A DNA stretch of 64,000 bases from Marinobacter changyiensis (GTDB lineage: Bacteria > Pseudomonadota > Gammaproteobacteria > Pseudomonadales > Oleiphilaceae). The translations under genes and the position numbers were made by a program. The stretch is from positions 600,712 to 664,711 of the forward strand of contig NZ_VZZZ01000002.1 in the NCBI RefSeq assembly GCF_009193265.1, read 5' to 3'. Position 1 is the stretch's first letter; each line of letters begins with the position of its first letter. Positions 54,611 through 63,238 of the stretch are shown here, piece after piece. The notes under the pieces were generated by a model. That model was not told where the DNA came from. It was given only the letters and a program-made list of their open reading frames with translations, and ran no database searches.

Positions 54611-54964
54611 ATGCAGAAACAACACGTTAGTTTCGTCGATCTGTTGATGCCCAAGTATCAACTGGTTGAAGCGAATGGCGAGAGAGGCCTGATAGCCGAT
54701 GTGGGAGAAAGAGAGCGCACGTGCACTCGATGCGAAAAGACAGGCGTTGTCCTCGGTAGTGCCTATGGTTGGTGCCGAAAGGGGCAATTTGTAGGTGCCT
54801 ACTATGCGCTGTGCTCCGACTGCACCGTCCGTATCAAATTATCGGCAGAGGTTGAAAGCAAGTTTCTCAAAAAGCTGAGGCGTTGGGCACCTCATATTAA
54901 CCCCGCGCTCTTTCTTGAGCTGCCGGAGCTAAAAGCGGGGTGGCAGCGTGAAACACTCAACTAA
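54611..54964 (+). CDS. Zinc-ribbon-like small protein of the element
   Basis: The 117-residue reading begins at MQKQHVSFV, with a strong AAGGAGG 8 bases before; an ATG at 54593 overlapping the previous stop is the alternative. Four cysteines (CTRCEKTG at about 43 and CSDC at about 78) form a likely zinc ribbon. A C-terminal helix is basic (KFLKKLRRWA). It is probably nucleic-acid binding. No family recognised. It overlaps the next gene by 17 bases. Confidence 0.72.
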   Translation: MQKQHVSFVDLLMPKYQLVEANGERGLIADVGERERTCTRCEKTGVVLGSAYGWCRKGQFVGAYYALCSDCTVRIKLSAEVESKFLKKLRRWAPHINPALFLELPELKAGWQRETLN

Positions 54965-55514
54965 CCGAAGGCAAGAGATCACAGCAGAGGACCTGGACCT
55001 CTACGACACCCAGGCGAAGCGACTATTTGAAGCACTGATGAAAGGAGCATCAATAACCCGGCTGGACCTGGAGGACTACAAAATAGCGCCTAACCGCTCC
55101 GACCTGTCCGCGCTCGTCTGCAAACTTGAGCAGCAGTTTATGGTACCAGTTGAGCGGGAGAGATTCGGCGCGGGGCCAATGCTGCGCTACTGGATCGACC
55201 CGCAGGAGCAGCGACGGTATAGGAGACGAGAGCGTGCCCCCAGGCAGCGGGAAAGGCAGATGCAAAGTGTGCTGTGGGCTGTGAGCGAGCGGCGGCAAGA
55301 ATGGGGTCTGAGAGCAGTTGGCCTCTTAGCTACAGACTTTCTTAAACAGCAGACGATTACAGCGGGCAGGCTAAGACAGGCCGGCGAGAAGTTAATAGAA
55401 ATTTCGAAATTGGGAGAACCAGTAGCGGGAGGACGGCCCGCTACTGATCAGGCACAAACACACTCAATCCCTAACGTCAGAGAGGAAGGCTATGGCCACC
55501 GCTCCAATGAGTAA
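54948..55514 (+). CDS. Hypothetical element protein, possible winged helix
   Basis: The 188-residue protein starts at a GTG (MKHSTNRRQEI). Residues 10-75 look like a winged-helix domain (DTQAKRLFEALMKGASITRL, SDLSALVCKLEQQF, VPVERERFGAG). An Arg-rich linker (RRYRRRERAPRQRERQ, about 89-104) and a helical end follow. It resembles small accessory genes found just before P4-type primases and overlaps the primase start by 23 bases. Its function is unknown. Confidence 0.65.
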   Translation: MKHSTNRRQEITAEDLDLYDTQAKRLFEALMKGASITRLDLEDYKIAPNRSDLSALVCKLEQQFMVPVERERFGAGPMLRYWIDPQEQRRYRRRERAPRQRERQMQSVLWAVSERRQEWGLRAVGLLATDFLKQQTITAGRLRQAGEKLIEISKLGEPVAGGRPATDQAQTHSIPNVREEGYGHRSNE

Positions 55515-57882
55515 AGTATACACAGATACACCGCCGAATGTAGTAACGCCAACGTTGGACTTGGAAGCCGCAAAGCAGTTCCTAAATGCGTTTGGCGGTC
55601 GCCACACCTTCCAGACATTTGATGATACTGACCAAAACCGCAGGGATTTAGCCCGGATATTTCATGGCGGAGCGGAGCATTTGCCGCAGCTCGCCGAATT
55701 GAACGCCAAGGGTGCGGGCATATTCTTTACGGTAAACCAGACGGATCAGAAGGGGCGCAAAGCTGAGAATGTTACGGCGGTGCGCGCCGTGTTCCTGGAC
55801 TTGGATGGTGCTCCGTTAGAGCCCGTGATCGACGCTGCAAGGGTGGCGGGTTTAGAACCCCACATGGTCATCGAGACAAGCCCGGGTAAATACCACGTTT
55901 ACTGGCTGGTAGAGGGCGTTAAGCCGGAATATTTCACCGCTGCCCAACGCGCTTTAGCCATTAAGTTCGGCGGTGATCCAAAGGTATGCGATTTGCCGCG
56001 CGTGATGCGTGTCCCCGGGTTTCTGCACCATAAGGATCAACCTTTTCGTTCGGTTCAGATAGCTGCGCTATCCGGCCCCGCCTATCTTTTGCCCGCGCTA
56101 ATTCGTGGGTTGGACCTCAGAGTAGGAAGTGCTTCCCCTGCCTCTGCTCCGAGGTCAAGTCAGGGAGGTATAGGTGACGACGAGGACATAGTCACCGAAG
56201 GCGGTCGTAACGATACGCTGGCCAGCCGGGGTGGACAGATGCGTCGGTTCGGGATGGGGCTCGAGGCGATCACAGCGGCGTTACTGGCGGAGAATAAGAT
56301 TCGATGTTCTCCACCCCTATCTGAACGGGAGGTCCGGACCATTGCCGCGTCTATCGGTAAGTACCGACCCGATAAAAGGGCAAGTGTCCCAATGCTCAGA
56401 TATGCGGAGATTGAGCAGAAGATTAACGACACCGAAGACGTGGACACACTTACGGGACGGCTGTCTGACCTGATAACGGTTAGCACCATGCGGGGTGCGC
56501 AGAAGCAGGTACTCTACAAAATAATAGCGAGGAAAGCGGGGACCACTGTGCCCGCCCTCATGGCTGACGCAAAGGCTATGGCGGAAACGGAAGATAACCA
56601 CATGTCCACAGCGGGCGCGGCCATCGCGGCGATTGGGGAGAGCAACCTGTTGCACGCGCAAAGCACGTTCTGGAAGTGGTCTGGCAAGGTGTGGGAGCCA
56701 GTGCACGACAGGCAAGTGAAAAAGACTATTCACGCGGTAGCGGGCCGGACGGAATTAACCGGCCATGTGGTGGGCTCGGTACTGGATCTTATAAAGACGG
56801 AGGTTTACCGACCTACGGTAGAGTTCGACAGGTTGAGCGGCGTGATTAACTGCCTAAATGGGGAGCTGACCTATTCCGGCGACGAGTGGCATCTAGCCGA
56901 GCACCGTCGGGACCGCTATTTAACCACACTGATCCCAGTCGAATACGATCCCGAAGCGCAAGCGCCAAGGTTTAATAAATTCTTGTGTGAGGTATTCCAA
57001 GGAGACGCTGACGCCTTTGAAAAGATCACGGTCGTAGGTGAGGCATTGGGCTATTCGCTGATCCCTAGCAGCCACCTAGAGCGGTTTTTCATGCTCATAG
57101 GCTCCGGGGCCAATGGCAAGTCTGTCCTGTTGGGAGTTCTCAAAGATTTACTGGGCGCGCACAACGTGGCAGCGGTTAAGCCCTCACAATTTGAAAACCA
57201 ATTCCAACGGGCACATCTGCGGGGAAAGCTGGCAAACATCATTACCGAAATAGAGGAGGGCGGACAGATCGCGGACGCGCAGTTAAAGGCGCTCGTCTCT
57301 GGCGAAACCACCACCGCGGAGCAAAAGCACCGCGACCCCTTCGACTTTGTGCCTTTCGCTACCCAGTGGTTTGGTACAAATCATTTCCCGCACACCCGTG
57401 ATTTTTCGCAGGCGCTTTTCCGCAGGGCACTGGTGCTCACCTTTAACCGTGAGTTCTGCGAGGCAGACAGGGATGTGGGGTTAGCGGCGCGTTTGCGCGA
57501 GGAGTTGCCGGGTATCCTTAACTTTGCCCTGGCAGGACTGGCGCGGCTCTACCGGTTCGAGGCGTTCACAATGCCGGAGAGTAGCAGGGAAGCAGCACGG
57601 GCATGGCGAATGGAGGCTGACCAGATCAGCCAGTTTGTCGAGGAGACATGCGACACCGGGCCGGATATGGAATCAGAAACGGGCGTGATTTACCAAGCGT
57701 ACCGAAGCTGGGCGACAAGTGCGGGCATCCAGCGAAAGGTTAGCCACAAGAGTTTTACCACGCGGCTAGAGGCGCGGGGCTTAAAGCGGTCACGCAGGAC
57801 AGGAGGCAAGAGATTTATCCATGGGCTATCGCTTCGACGGGATGATTTTGATTTTCAGCAATCAACAGAGGAAGGCAACTAA
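55492..57882 (+). CDS. P4-type phage/plasmid primase-helicase
   Basis: The 796-residue protein starts at MATAPMSKV after GAGGAAGGCT. The N-terminal RepB-like/prim-pol primase (about 20-210) has VRAVFLDLDGAPLEPVID with the catalytic acidic pair, and ETSPGKYHVYWLVEG. A central linker contains NDTLASRGGQMRRFGMG. The D5_N and SF3 helicase (about 400-790) has Walker A GSGANGKS (about 537-544), Walker B-like NIITEIEEG, and sensor ATQWFGTNHFPHTRDFSQAL with RRALVLTFN. It primes and unwinds the element's own replication, which allows an autonomous or satellite lifestyle. The stop shares bases with the next start (TAATG). Confidence 0.93.
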   Translation: MATAPMSKVYTDTPPNVVTPTLDLEAAKQFLNAFGGRHTFQTFDDTDQNRRDLARIFHGGAEHLPQLAELNAKGAGIFFTVNQTDQKGRKAENVTAVRAVFLDLDGAPLEPVIDAARVAGLEPHMVIETSPGKYHVYWLVEGVKPEYFTAAQRALAIKFGGDPKVCDLPRVMRVPGFLHHKDQPFRSVQIAALSGPAYLLPALIRGLDLRVGSASPASAPRSSQGGIGDDEDIVTEGGRNDTLASRGGQMRRFGMGLEAITAALLAENKIRCSPPLSEREVRTIAASIGKYRPDKRASVPMLRYAEIEQKINDTEDVDTLTGRLSDLITVSTMRGAQKQVLYKIIARKAGTTVPALMADAKAMAETEDNHMSTAGAAIAAIGESNLLHAQSTFWKWSGKVWEPVHDRQVKKTIHAVAGRTELTGHVVGSVLDLIKTEVYRPTVEFDRLSGVINCLNGELTYSGDEWHLAEHRRDRYLTTLIPVEYDPEAQAPRFNKFLCEVFQGDADAFEKITVVGEALGYSLIPSSHLERFFMLIGSGANGKSVLLGVLKDLLGAHNVAAVKPSQFENQFQRAHLRGKLANIITEIEEGGQIADAQLKALVSGETTTAEQKHRDPFDFVPFATQWFGTNHFPHTRDFSQALFRRALVLTFNREFCEADRDVGLAARLREELPGILNFALAGLARLYRFEAFTMPESSREAARAWRMEADQISQFVEETCDTGPDMESETGVIYQAYRSWATSAGIQRKVSHKSFTTRLEARGLKRSRRTGGKRFIHGLSLRRDDFDFQQSTEEGN

Positions 57883-58208
57883 TGGCCAAAGTAGACCAGA
57901 AACCGCAATGCCAGTGGGACGAGCAACCATCGAAGGATTCAACCGATCAGCACCGCATGGCAGCCATTCAAAAAATACCGGATATGCTGAGGGTGTTGCT
58001 CGATATCGCGAACGACGTCAGTGGAGCCAGTGGTCCCCGTGTGGCGGCAGCGCGGGCAGTCTGTGAAATAGGTGGCGTGCTTGGAAAGCCCAAGGAAGAT
58101 ATAGAGGCACTGGCGGACATGAGCCTGAATGAGATGTCTGTGGACGACCTGGAGCGGTTTATCAATCGGGGGCGGAAGACCCTGAATCTGATGGGTAACG
58201 GTCGGTGA
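57882..58208 (+). CDS. Hypothetical small element protein
   Basis: The 108-residue protein overlaps the primase stop by one base (TAATG). Helical segments QKIPDMLRVLLDIANDV and SGPRVAAARAVCEIGGVL are followed by a Met/Glu-rich end (SLNEMSVDDLERFINRGRKT). It resembles the terminase-small-subunit-like or P4-associated proteins of unknown role that follow primases. Similarity to any named family is not certain. The last gene of the rightward operon; the inverted repeat begins 15 bases later. Confidence 0.65.
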   Translation: MAKVDQKPQCQWDEQPSKDSTDQHRMAAIQKIPDMLRVLLDIANDVSGASGPRVAAARAVCEIGGVLGKPKEDIEALADMSLNEMSVDDLERFINRGRKTLNLMGNGR

Positions 58209-58223
58209 GTCTTTTGACACCCC

Positions 58224-58374
58224 TGGCACGAGGGACGCGTTTTTCCAAATTCAAATCCATACGATTGAAATTTATACCTCAAAATAACCACTACTTACGC
58301 GTTAGAAATTGGTTTTAGGAGTAGAAATTTCATTTACATACAGTTGAATATTGGAAAACGCGTCCCTCGTGCCA
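58224..58374. repeat. Long 24-base inverted repeat, candidate origin or regulatory site
   Basis: Left arm 58224-58248 (TGGCACGAGGGACGCG, then five T, CCAA) and right arm 58351-58374 (its reverse complement with four T) differ by one base. They enclose 102 AT-rich bases with several GAAATT-type boxes and a further ACGCG (CTTACGCGTTAG). It lies between the primase operon and the convergent HGGxSTGP gene. That position suits a replication origin bound by the primase (as P4 alpha binds ori and crr), or a strong bidirectional terminator. Not proven. Confidence 0.85.
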
Positions 58375-58485
58375 AACGTGTCACTTTTTTTCACTTAGTC
58401 CTCTTTCCCCTGAGAGGGCTTCCCCGCCCCTGTCTAACCCTGGCCTATTGGTTTAACCGTATCCCGTCCGCAAGATAGTCCGCCT

Positions 58486-59028
58486 TTACTTCTGCGACCA
58501 GAGCGTCGAGGTGCCGTTTCCTCGGCTGGCTACTGCGCGGCGAATATCCATAAACCGGTAAAACGGTATGGTCCCGCCCCTATAATCACGAATGGCCCTG
58601 GCCAGCGTGTTCCGGTCGATCAGATCGGCGGCGCTGTTGAGTTCGCGCCTAAGAGTAGGGTCGTCTTCAAAGCGGGTGTCCTGTTGTTCATGTTCAGCGC
58701 TTTGAACTTCCTTGGCTCTGGCACGTTTGGCCACGACCGCTAGCTTATTTCTTAGTTTGCGTTCCCCCGACTTATCACCGGCCTCAGGGAACAACACATT
58801 ACCTGGACCGGATGAGCGCCCACCGTGAAGGCGGCATTTACCGTTCGGCATAGCCAGCTGTCCGCAAGGTTGTCCGGTTCGTTTGGCGCGGGCAGAGCAC
58901 AACTTAAGGAAGTGCCCTTTGTACTTTGGGTTCTCCCTGTATCGTTGCCCGTTGTTTTCGTGGCAAGAGGTTCTCACGCTTTTCTCCCGTGTCCGAGTTA
59001 AAGGGACTACTATCCGCCGCGCGCCCAT
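58486..59028 (-). CDS. HGGxSTGP-motif mobile-element protein
   Basis: This 180-residue basic protein has the small Cys/His motif CSARAKRTGQPCGQLAMPNG then KCRLHGGRSSGP (about 44-76), typical of a family widespread in prophages and integrative elements whose role is unknown. The rest is helical and charged. The initiation region is poor (no clear ribosome site before the ATG at 59028), so the start may be internal. It is transcribed toward the inverted repeat, against the primase operon. Confidence 0.7.
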   Translation of the reverse strand: MGARRIVVPLTRTREKSVRTSCHENNGQRYRENPKYKGHFLKLCSARAKRTGQPCGQLAMPNGKCRLHGGRSSGPGNVLFPEAGDKSGERKLRNKLAVVAKRARAKEVQSAEHEQQDTRFEDDPTLRRELNSAADLIDRNTLARAIRDYRGGTIPFYRFMDIRRAVASRGNGTSTLWSQK

Positions 59029-59160
59029 TTGATCTAAAGTCGAGGCCGTCTGTTTCCGTAATTTTACAGGAGTATGTTCGACGTGAGTCCTGATCAGTGG
59101 TTTTCTATAGCTAAGGATATCGTGATTTCGGTGGCTGCGATAACTGACCCTGACCCCGTT

Positions 59161-59466
59161 TTAGTACCGCTCATTGCCAGAAAAATCCGGCTCTAATTGC
59201 GGTTCCAGGTGACCTGAAATAGCGTGTTTTTGGGCGTAGTCAGCGGGTGTGGACCACCCCAGAGCGGAGTGGGGTCTGACTTGATTATAGAACGTTCTCC
59301 AGGTCTCAATCTTCTGCTCGGCATCGGTCAGTGACAGAAACCAGTTCTCGTTCAAGCATTCCTGGCGGAGTCTGCCGTTGAATGACTCCACAGTCGCATT
59401 GTTCGTGGGCTTGCCGGGCCGAGAGAAATCAATTTCTATCTGTCTCTCATAGGCCCACCGGTCCAT
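59161..59466 (-). mobile_element. IS3-family transposase fragment (3' end of orfB)
   Basis: The 101-residue frame is the C-terminal part of an IS3-type integrase: DFSRPGKPTNNATVESFNGR with the catalytic Glu in ATVESFNG, RQECLNENWFLSLTDAEQKI, NQVRPHSALGWSTPADYA. The N-terminal part and orfA are absent; upstream sequence (VRWRPQAGKVM) loses homology after a few codons. The end near 59149 (TGACCCTGACCCCGTTTTAG) may be the terminal inverted repeat. A truncated, dead copy. Confidence 0.88.
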
Positions 59467-60023
59467 GACCTTGCCGGCCTGCGGCCTCCACCGGACGCCT
59501 CGATCGGTGCGCTGCTAAACAAAAGCGGACATTCGCGCGTCTCGCTTTTCGGTCAACTTTCGAACAGAATTTGACGACCGATAAGCTTTTCAGTGCTTCA
59601 GCAACCGGTCAGACCTTGGTCGGTTATTGCCTTGGAATCAGGGTGAAACGATTCCGGTGTAGTTCGTCGAGCGGTTATATAACTCGCACCTTACTCGGTA
59701 CTTCGGTAGCAATGAGGATAGGTGCTGAGTAATCAGCATTTCTACCGTGACCCACCGATCCTGCGTCAGCACAATTTACACCTAATTTCCGAAGCAACGG
59801 ACACTTGCGCACAAGGTATTGAATGAACATTAGAATCGCTGTGCTGGCGCCCTTTTTGCTGATCAAAAACCAACCAATGCTTCATGGCTGATCACTGGCG
59901 TTAGCGGCGATCAGAAAAAGGAGAAACCACATGGTGATCCTTTCGAAGCAGCATTCGTTAGCCTCTTGGTATTCGCTCGCCAGCAGGTTGACTATCCCTC
60001 CCAGAGCGATCTAGGAGCTAGAT
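59467..60023. other. 550-base junk stretch with IS66 remnant
   Basis: No gene is apparent. It contains a 3' remnant of an IS66-type transposase (59627-59662, separate entry) and otherwise anonymous sequence. The promoter for the gene at 60024 probably lies in the last 150 bases. Confidence 0.5.
59627..59662 (+). mobile_element. IS66-type transposase 3' remnant, copy 1
   Basis: Twelve codons read LPWNQGETIPV and a stop. They are nearly the same as the end of the larger copy at 62568 (LPWNQDKTIPV), and the flanking bases after the stop are also similar. LPWN close to the stop is the hallmark of IS66 TnpC ends. Confidence 0.6.
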
Positions 60024-60386
60024 ATGAAACAAGTAGTGGTTGAGTCAATGCAATGGAGCACACTGAAGCATATCGCTGACGTGCGTCCAATCGACGAGAA
60101 TGACGCGGCATGCCTTGAGGATATCCGTCTCGTGCTGTCTAAACACAACTGCTTAAAGCGGTTTGGCGTTTCACTCCTTCATAGTCACTTTGATCTAGCA
60201 GACGACGAGATTTTGCTGGAAACGACTGACGTAAATAGGCGAGAGCATTGGATTCGTCCCGTAAAACATTCCTTTCTCGAAGAAAATAGTATCACTCCGC
60301 AAACCACCATAGTGAGCTTCGACGAAAAAGGGTATCACCAGAACTGTGGCTGCAACCCTCGCGCGTCTGGACATCATCACCTTTAA
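60024..60386 (+). CDS. Hypothetical protein with Cys/His-rich end
   Basis: The 120-residue soluble protein starts at MKQVVVESM, with CTAGGAG 7 bases upstream, and is followed by a good hairpin terminator, so it is a self-contained transcription unit. Residues 25-75 have a pattern of helix then strand (CLEDIRLVLSKHNCLKRFGV, HSHFDLADDEILLET). The end is NCGCNPRASGHHHL, a possible metal-binding tail. No family is recognised. Codon use is similar to its neighbours. Confidence 0.7.
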   Translation: MKQVVVESMQWSTLKHIADVRPIDENDAACLEDIRLVLSKHNCLKRFGVSLLHSHFDLADDEILLETTDVNRREHWIRPVKHSFLEENSITPQTTIVSFDEKGYHQNCGCNPRASGHHHL

Positions 60387-60420
60387 CTTCGTGAGTACCT
60401 AATATTAAAGAGCTGTAGAG

Positions 60421-60447
60421 ATTCGGCTCCTGATCTAGGAGCCGAAT
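60421..60447 (+). terminator. Terminator after the 60024 gene
   Basis: ATTCGGCTCCT, a 5-base loop and AGGAGCCGAAT form a perfect 11-pair stem followed by ATTTGTAT. It lies 35 bases after the stop. Confidence 0.75.
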
Positions 60448-60670
60448 ATTTGTATACAGCCGCAGATGAGTTAATGGACTGATTACTCTTTAAATGTAGT
60501 TAGGTGGTAGAAGTCACCACATTTCCCTTCGCGACGGGAATAGGCAGATAACCTCCAGACGCAATGGCTTCAGGTGGTGGATCTTTATGGAGTCTGGAAG
60601 TGGTCCTCCGTGCCAAAACTCCTGGTCTTTCGCAGCTCCCGGAAATCGATCCTCTAGAGGAGAAAATAAG

Positions 60671-62482
60671 ATGACAACTATTCTCAAAGTCAACATTGTC
60701 GTCGTTATGGCGTTGCTACTCCTTGCCTGTGGCGGCGGTGGTAGCAGCAGTAGCGATACTGGTGGCAGTGGTGGCAGCGGTGGGAGTCCCGCCAGCAGCG
60801 ATGCCACGCTCAGCGACCTTAGCATCAGCCCTGGGTCGCTAGATCAGATCTTCCAGTCGAACCAGGCCACTTACACCACCACCTTGGGATATCCTGTGGC
60901 GTCGGTCCAAGTGACGCCGACCACCGGCGACGACGGTGCGAGCCTGACAGTAAACGGCGTCGCGACCAAATCCGGAATGCCGTCCTCGCCCGTGGCGTTG
61001 CCGGAGGGTGAAAGTACCTTGATTACGGTGCAAGTCACGGCGGCAGACGGCACGACGACACAAAGCTACAGCATCGATGTAACCCGTGAACAGGCGACGT
61101 CCTTTGCGCAGCAGGCTTATATCAAAGCCAGCAATGGCGGGACTGATGACTTTTTTGGTCACAGCGTCGCCCTCGACGGGAATACCCTGGCGGTGGGGGC
61201 AATCCAGGAAGACGGCGACGCCAGCAGCACGACGGGGAACCCTAATGACGATGCCTCAGAGGCAGGGGCAGTCTATGTATTTTATCGCAGCGGCGGGGTT
61301 TGGAGCGAGCAGGCTTATATTAAGGCCAGCAATGCCGACAGCGGTGACCGGTTTGGCTTCAGCGTTGCCCTCGACGGCGATACCTTGGTAGTTGGCGCGT
61401 TCAGTGAAGACGGCGACGCTAATAGCACGGCAGCGAGTCCCAATGATAATGCTCAAAGTGCGGGGGCAACCTATGTATTTACGCGCAGCACCGGGGTTTG
61501 GAGTCAGCAGGCCTACCTTAAAGCCAGCAATGCCGCGTCTCATGCTAGGTTTGGCGTTAGCATTGCCGTCGACGGGGACACCCTCCTGGTGGGAGCGAAC
61601 GGGGAGCAGGGCGACATCAACAGCACAGCAGCGACCCCAAACAACAATGCCGGAGCGGCTGGAGCGGCCTATATATTCACCCGCAGCGCCGGCGTTTGGA
61701 GTCAGCAGGCCTACCTCAAAGCCAGCAATGCTGACAGTGGCGACGCGTTTGGCGTCAGTGTTGCTCTTGATGGCAACGCATTGGCGGTTGGGGCGAACGG
61801 GGAAAGGGGAGACGCCAATAGCACAGCCACGAACCCTAATGACAATGCTCAAGGTGCGGGGGCAGCCTATGTGTTTACCCGCAGCGCCGGCGTTTGGAGT
61901 CAGCAGGTCTACCTGAAGGCCAGTAATGCTGGGACCGAGGACCGCTTTGGCGTGAGCGTCGCCCTCGACGGCGACACCGTGGTGGTGGGCGCAGATAGAG
62001 AAGACGGTGATATCAATAGCACGGCGGCGAGCCCCAATGACAATGGTCGAAATGCGGGGGCAGTCTATGTATTTACCCGCAGTGCCGGGGATTGGAGCCA
62101 GCAGGCCTACCTCAAAGCAAGCACTGGGACCCCCGACCAATTCGGCCACTTGTTTGGCGGAAGAGTCGCCCTCGAAAACGACACCGTAGTAGTGGGAGCG
62201 GGTGCTGAAAACGGGGACGCCAACAGCACATCGGCTAATCCAAATAACTTTGCCACAAATTCTGGTGCTGCCTACGTGTTTACACGAACCGGCGGGGTGT
62301 GGAGCGATCTGGCCTACCTTAAGGCCAGCAATGCCGGGAGCAACGACGGGTTTCTCGTTGTCGCCCTCGACGGCGACACAGTGGCGGTTGGGGCGTCCGG
62401 GGAAAGCGGAGACGCCAGTAGCACGGCCACGAACCCCAATGACAATGCCTTAAATGCTGGAGCGGTCTACCTGTTTCGTTAA
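60671..62482 (+). CDS. Lipoprotein with cadherin-like domain and seven FG-GAP-type repeats
   Basis: The 603-residue protein starts at MTTILKVNI, with GAGGAG 9 bases upstream. A lipobox LLLLACGGGG gives lipidation at Cys20, then a Ser/Gly-rich linker. A cadherin-like beta-sandwich of the type seen in surface lipoproteins follows (about 42-145; LSDLSISPGSLDQIFQSNQA). Seven tandem repeats of about 66 residues come next. Each has AYLKASNA, an FGVSVALDGD strand, VVGA, a GD-x-NST-x-PNDN calcium-type loop and GAxYVFTRS. Together they should form a seven-bladed integrin-alpha-like propeller on the cell surface. Function likely adhesion or binding. Confidence 0.9.
   Translation: MTTILKVNIVVVMALLLLACGGGGSSSSDTGGSGGSGGSPASSDATLSDLSISPGSLDQIFQSNQATYTTTLGYPVASVQVTPTTGDDGASLTVNGVATKSGMPSSPVALPEGESTLITVQVTAADGTTTQSYSIDVTREQATSFAQQAYIKASNGGTDDFFGHSVALDGNTLAVGAIQEDGDASSTTGNPNDDASEAGAVYVFYRSGGVWSEQAYIKASNADSGDRFGFSVALDGDTLVVGAFSEDGDANSTAASPNDNAQSAGATYVFTRSTGVWSQQAYLKASNAASHARFGVSIAVDGDTLLVGANGEQGDINSTAATPNNNAGAAGAAYIFTRSAGVWSQQAYLKASNADSGDAFGVSVALDGNALAVGANGERGDANSTATNPNDNAQGAGAAYVFTRSAGVWSQQVYLKASNAGTEDRFGVSVALDGDTVVVGADREDGDINSTAASPNDNGRNAGAVYVFTRSAGDWSQQAYLKASTGTPDQFGHLFGGRVALENDTVVVGAGAENGDANSTSANPNNFATNSGAAYVFTRTGGVWSDLAYLKASNAGSNDGFLVVALDGDTVAVGASGESGDASSTATNPNDNALNAGAVYLFR
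61115..62470 (+). repeat. Tandem 198-base coding repeats
   Basis: The blade start GCxTAxxT recurs at 61115, 61313, 61511, 61709, 61907 and 62105, exactly 198 bases apart each time. The last copy at 62312 is 207 bases on. Copies differ by point changes but keep length, so the array expanded by duplication and has since diverged. Confidence 0.9.
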
Positions 62483-62567
62483 CCCTTGACCAACCGGGCT
62501 CCGCTGCTCCGTGCTTGCGCGATCAGAGCAGCGGCAGCCGGGCGATCCGGGATGTCTACACGCCCGC

Positions 62568-62690
62568 GCCAATGGCATTGAGCCCTACACTTATATGGTG
62601 GAAGTGCTCACCAGGCTGCCATCCTCGACAATCGGTGAAGACCTCGACCAGTTGCTGCCCTGGAATCAAGATAAAACCATTCCGGTGTAG
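62568..62690 (+). mobile_element. IS66-type transposase 3' remnant, copy 2
   Basis: A frame reads ANGIEPYTYMVEVLTRLPSS then TIGEDLDQLLPWNQDKTIPV and stop, the C-terminal 40 residues of IS66 TnpC (ANGxxPY...LLPWN). The 5' part is lost. It follows 85 bases after the propeller lipoprotein and matches the shorter copy at 59627. Confidence 0.85.
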
Positions 62691-63238
62691 TTCGTGGAGC
62701 CGTTACTTATTGCCTAACCTGAACGCTCGCTTTGCGACCACAGGTGGCAGCGCTCGGATGGATTTTTCGCGCTGATCCAGGAGCATGTTGGCCAAAGGTG
62801 GATCAAAATAAATGGCCATTGGGATCCGTGGGTCTCTGCCGGGCTGGTGGCTACGGCCGCTGTTCTTGTTTCGATGATGCGGTCGGAAACCCGTGACCCG
62901 TGAAATGTGGGGAATGAAAGAAAAAATAGGCGCGTCAGATTTCCTTACATTTTGTCCGAAAAACTTTTTACCTTTCGCATTGAAACGTCCTTTAATCCCC
63001 TGAAAGAAAGAAAGCTTACCTAGGCTGGCTTGTGAGTTGCTTAAAAACCACGAGGGTCGCCGTAACTCAGTTGTTGTATGTCGAGTGCAGGGAAGCTTGA
63101 GCCTTCTTCCGGCCCAGAGGTGATGGTGCTCTGAAGTGCTGTTCGCTCGGAACACGCTGTATTGCTTCTATTCCAAGTTGAATCAATAAAGCGTCTGACA
63201 TTGTTCGCGATGTCTTTTCAAGCACGAGGACGGAAACC
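62691..63238. other. 550-base stretch without recognisable genes
   Basis: A minus-strand frame of 150 codons exists here but shows no ribosome site, no domain and a basic, random-looking composition, so I do not call it. The stretch should hold the promoter of the secreted repeat protein at 63239. Confidence 0.5.

Noticed and set aside
61256..62149. 297-codon minus-strand frame opposite the propeller lipoprotein
   Set aside because: Its internal repeats simply mirror the coding repeats of the plus-strand gene.
61115..62470. CRISPR array or tandem non-coding repeat
   Set aside because: The 198-base repeats are entirely in frame and coding, without short identical repeats and unique spacers.
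62703..63155. 150-codon minus-strand frame between the IS66 remnant and the repeat protein
   Set aside because: It has no ribosome site, an odd basic composition and no domain; treated as chance.
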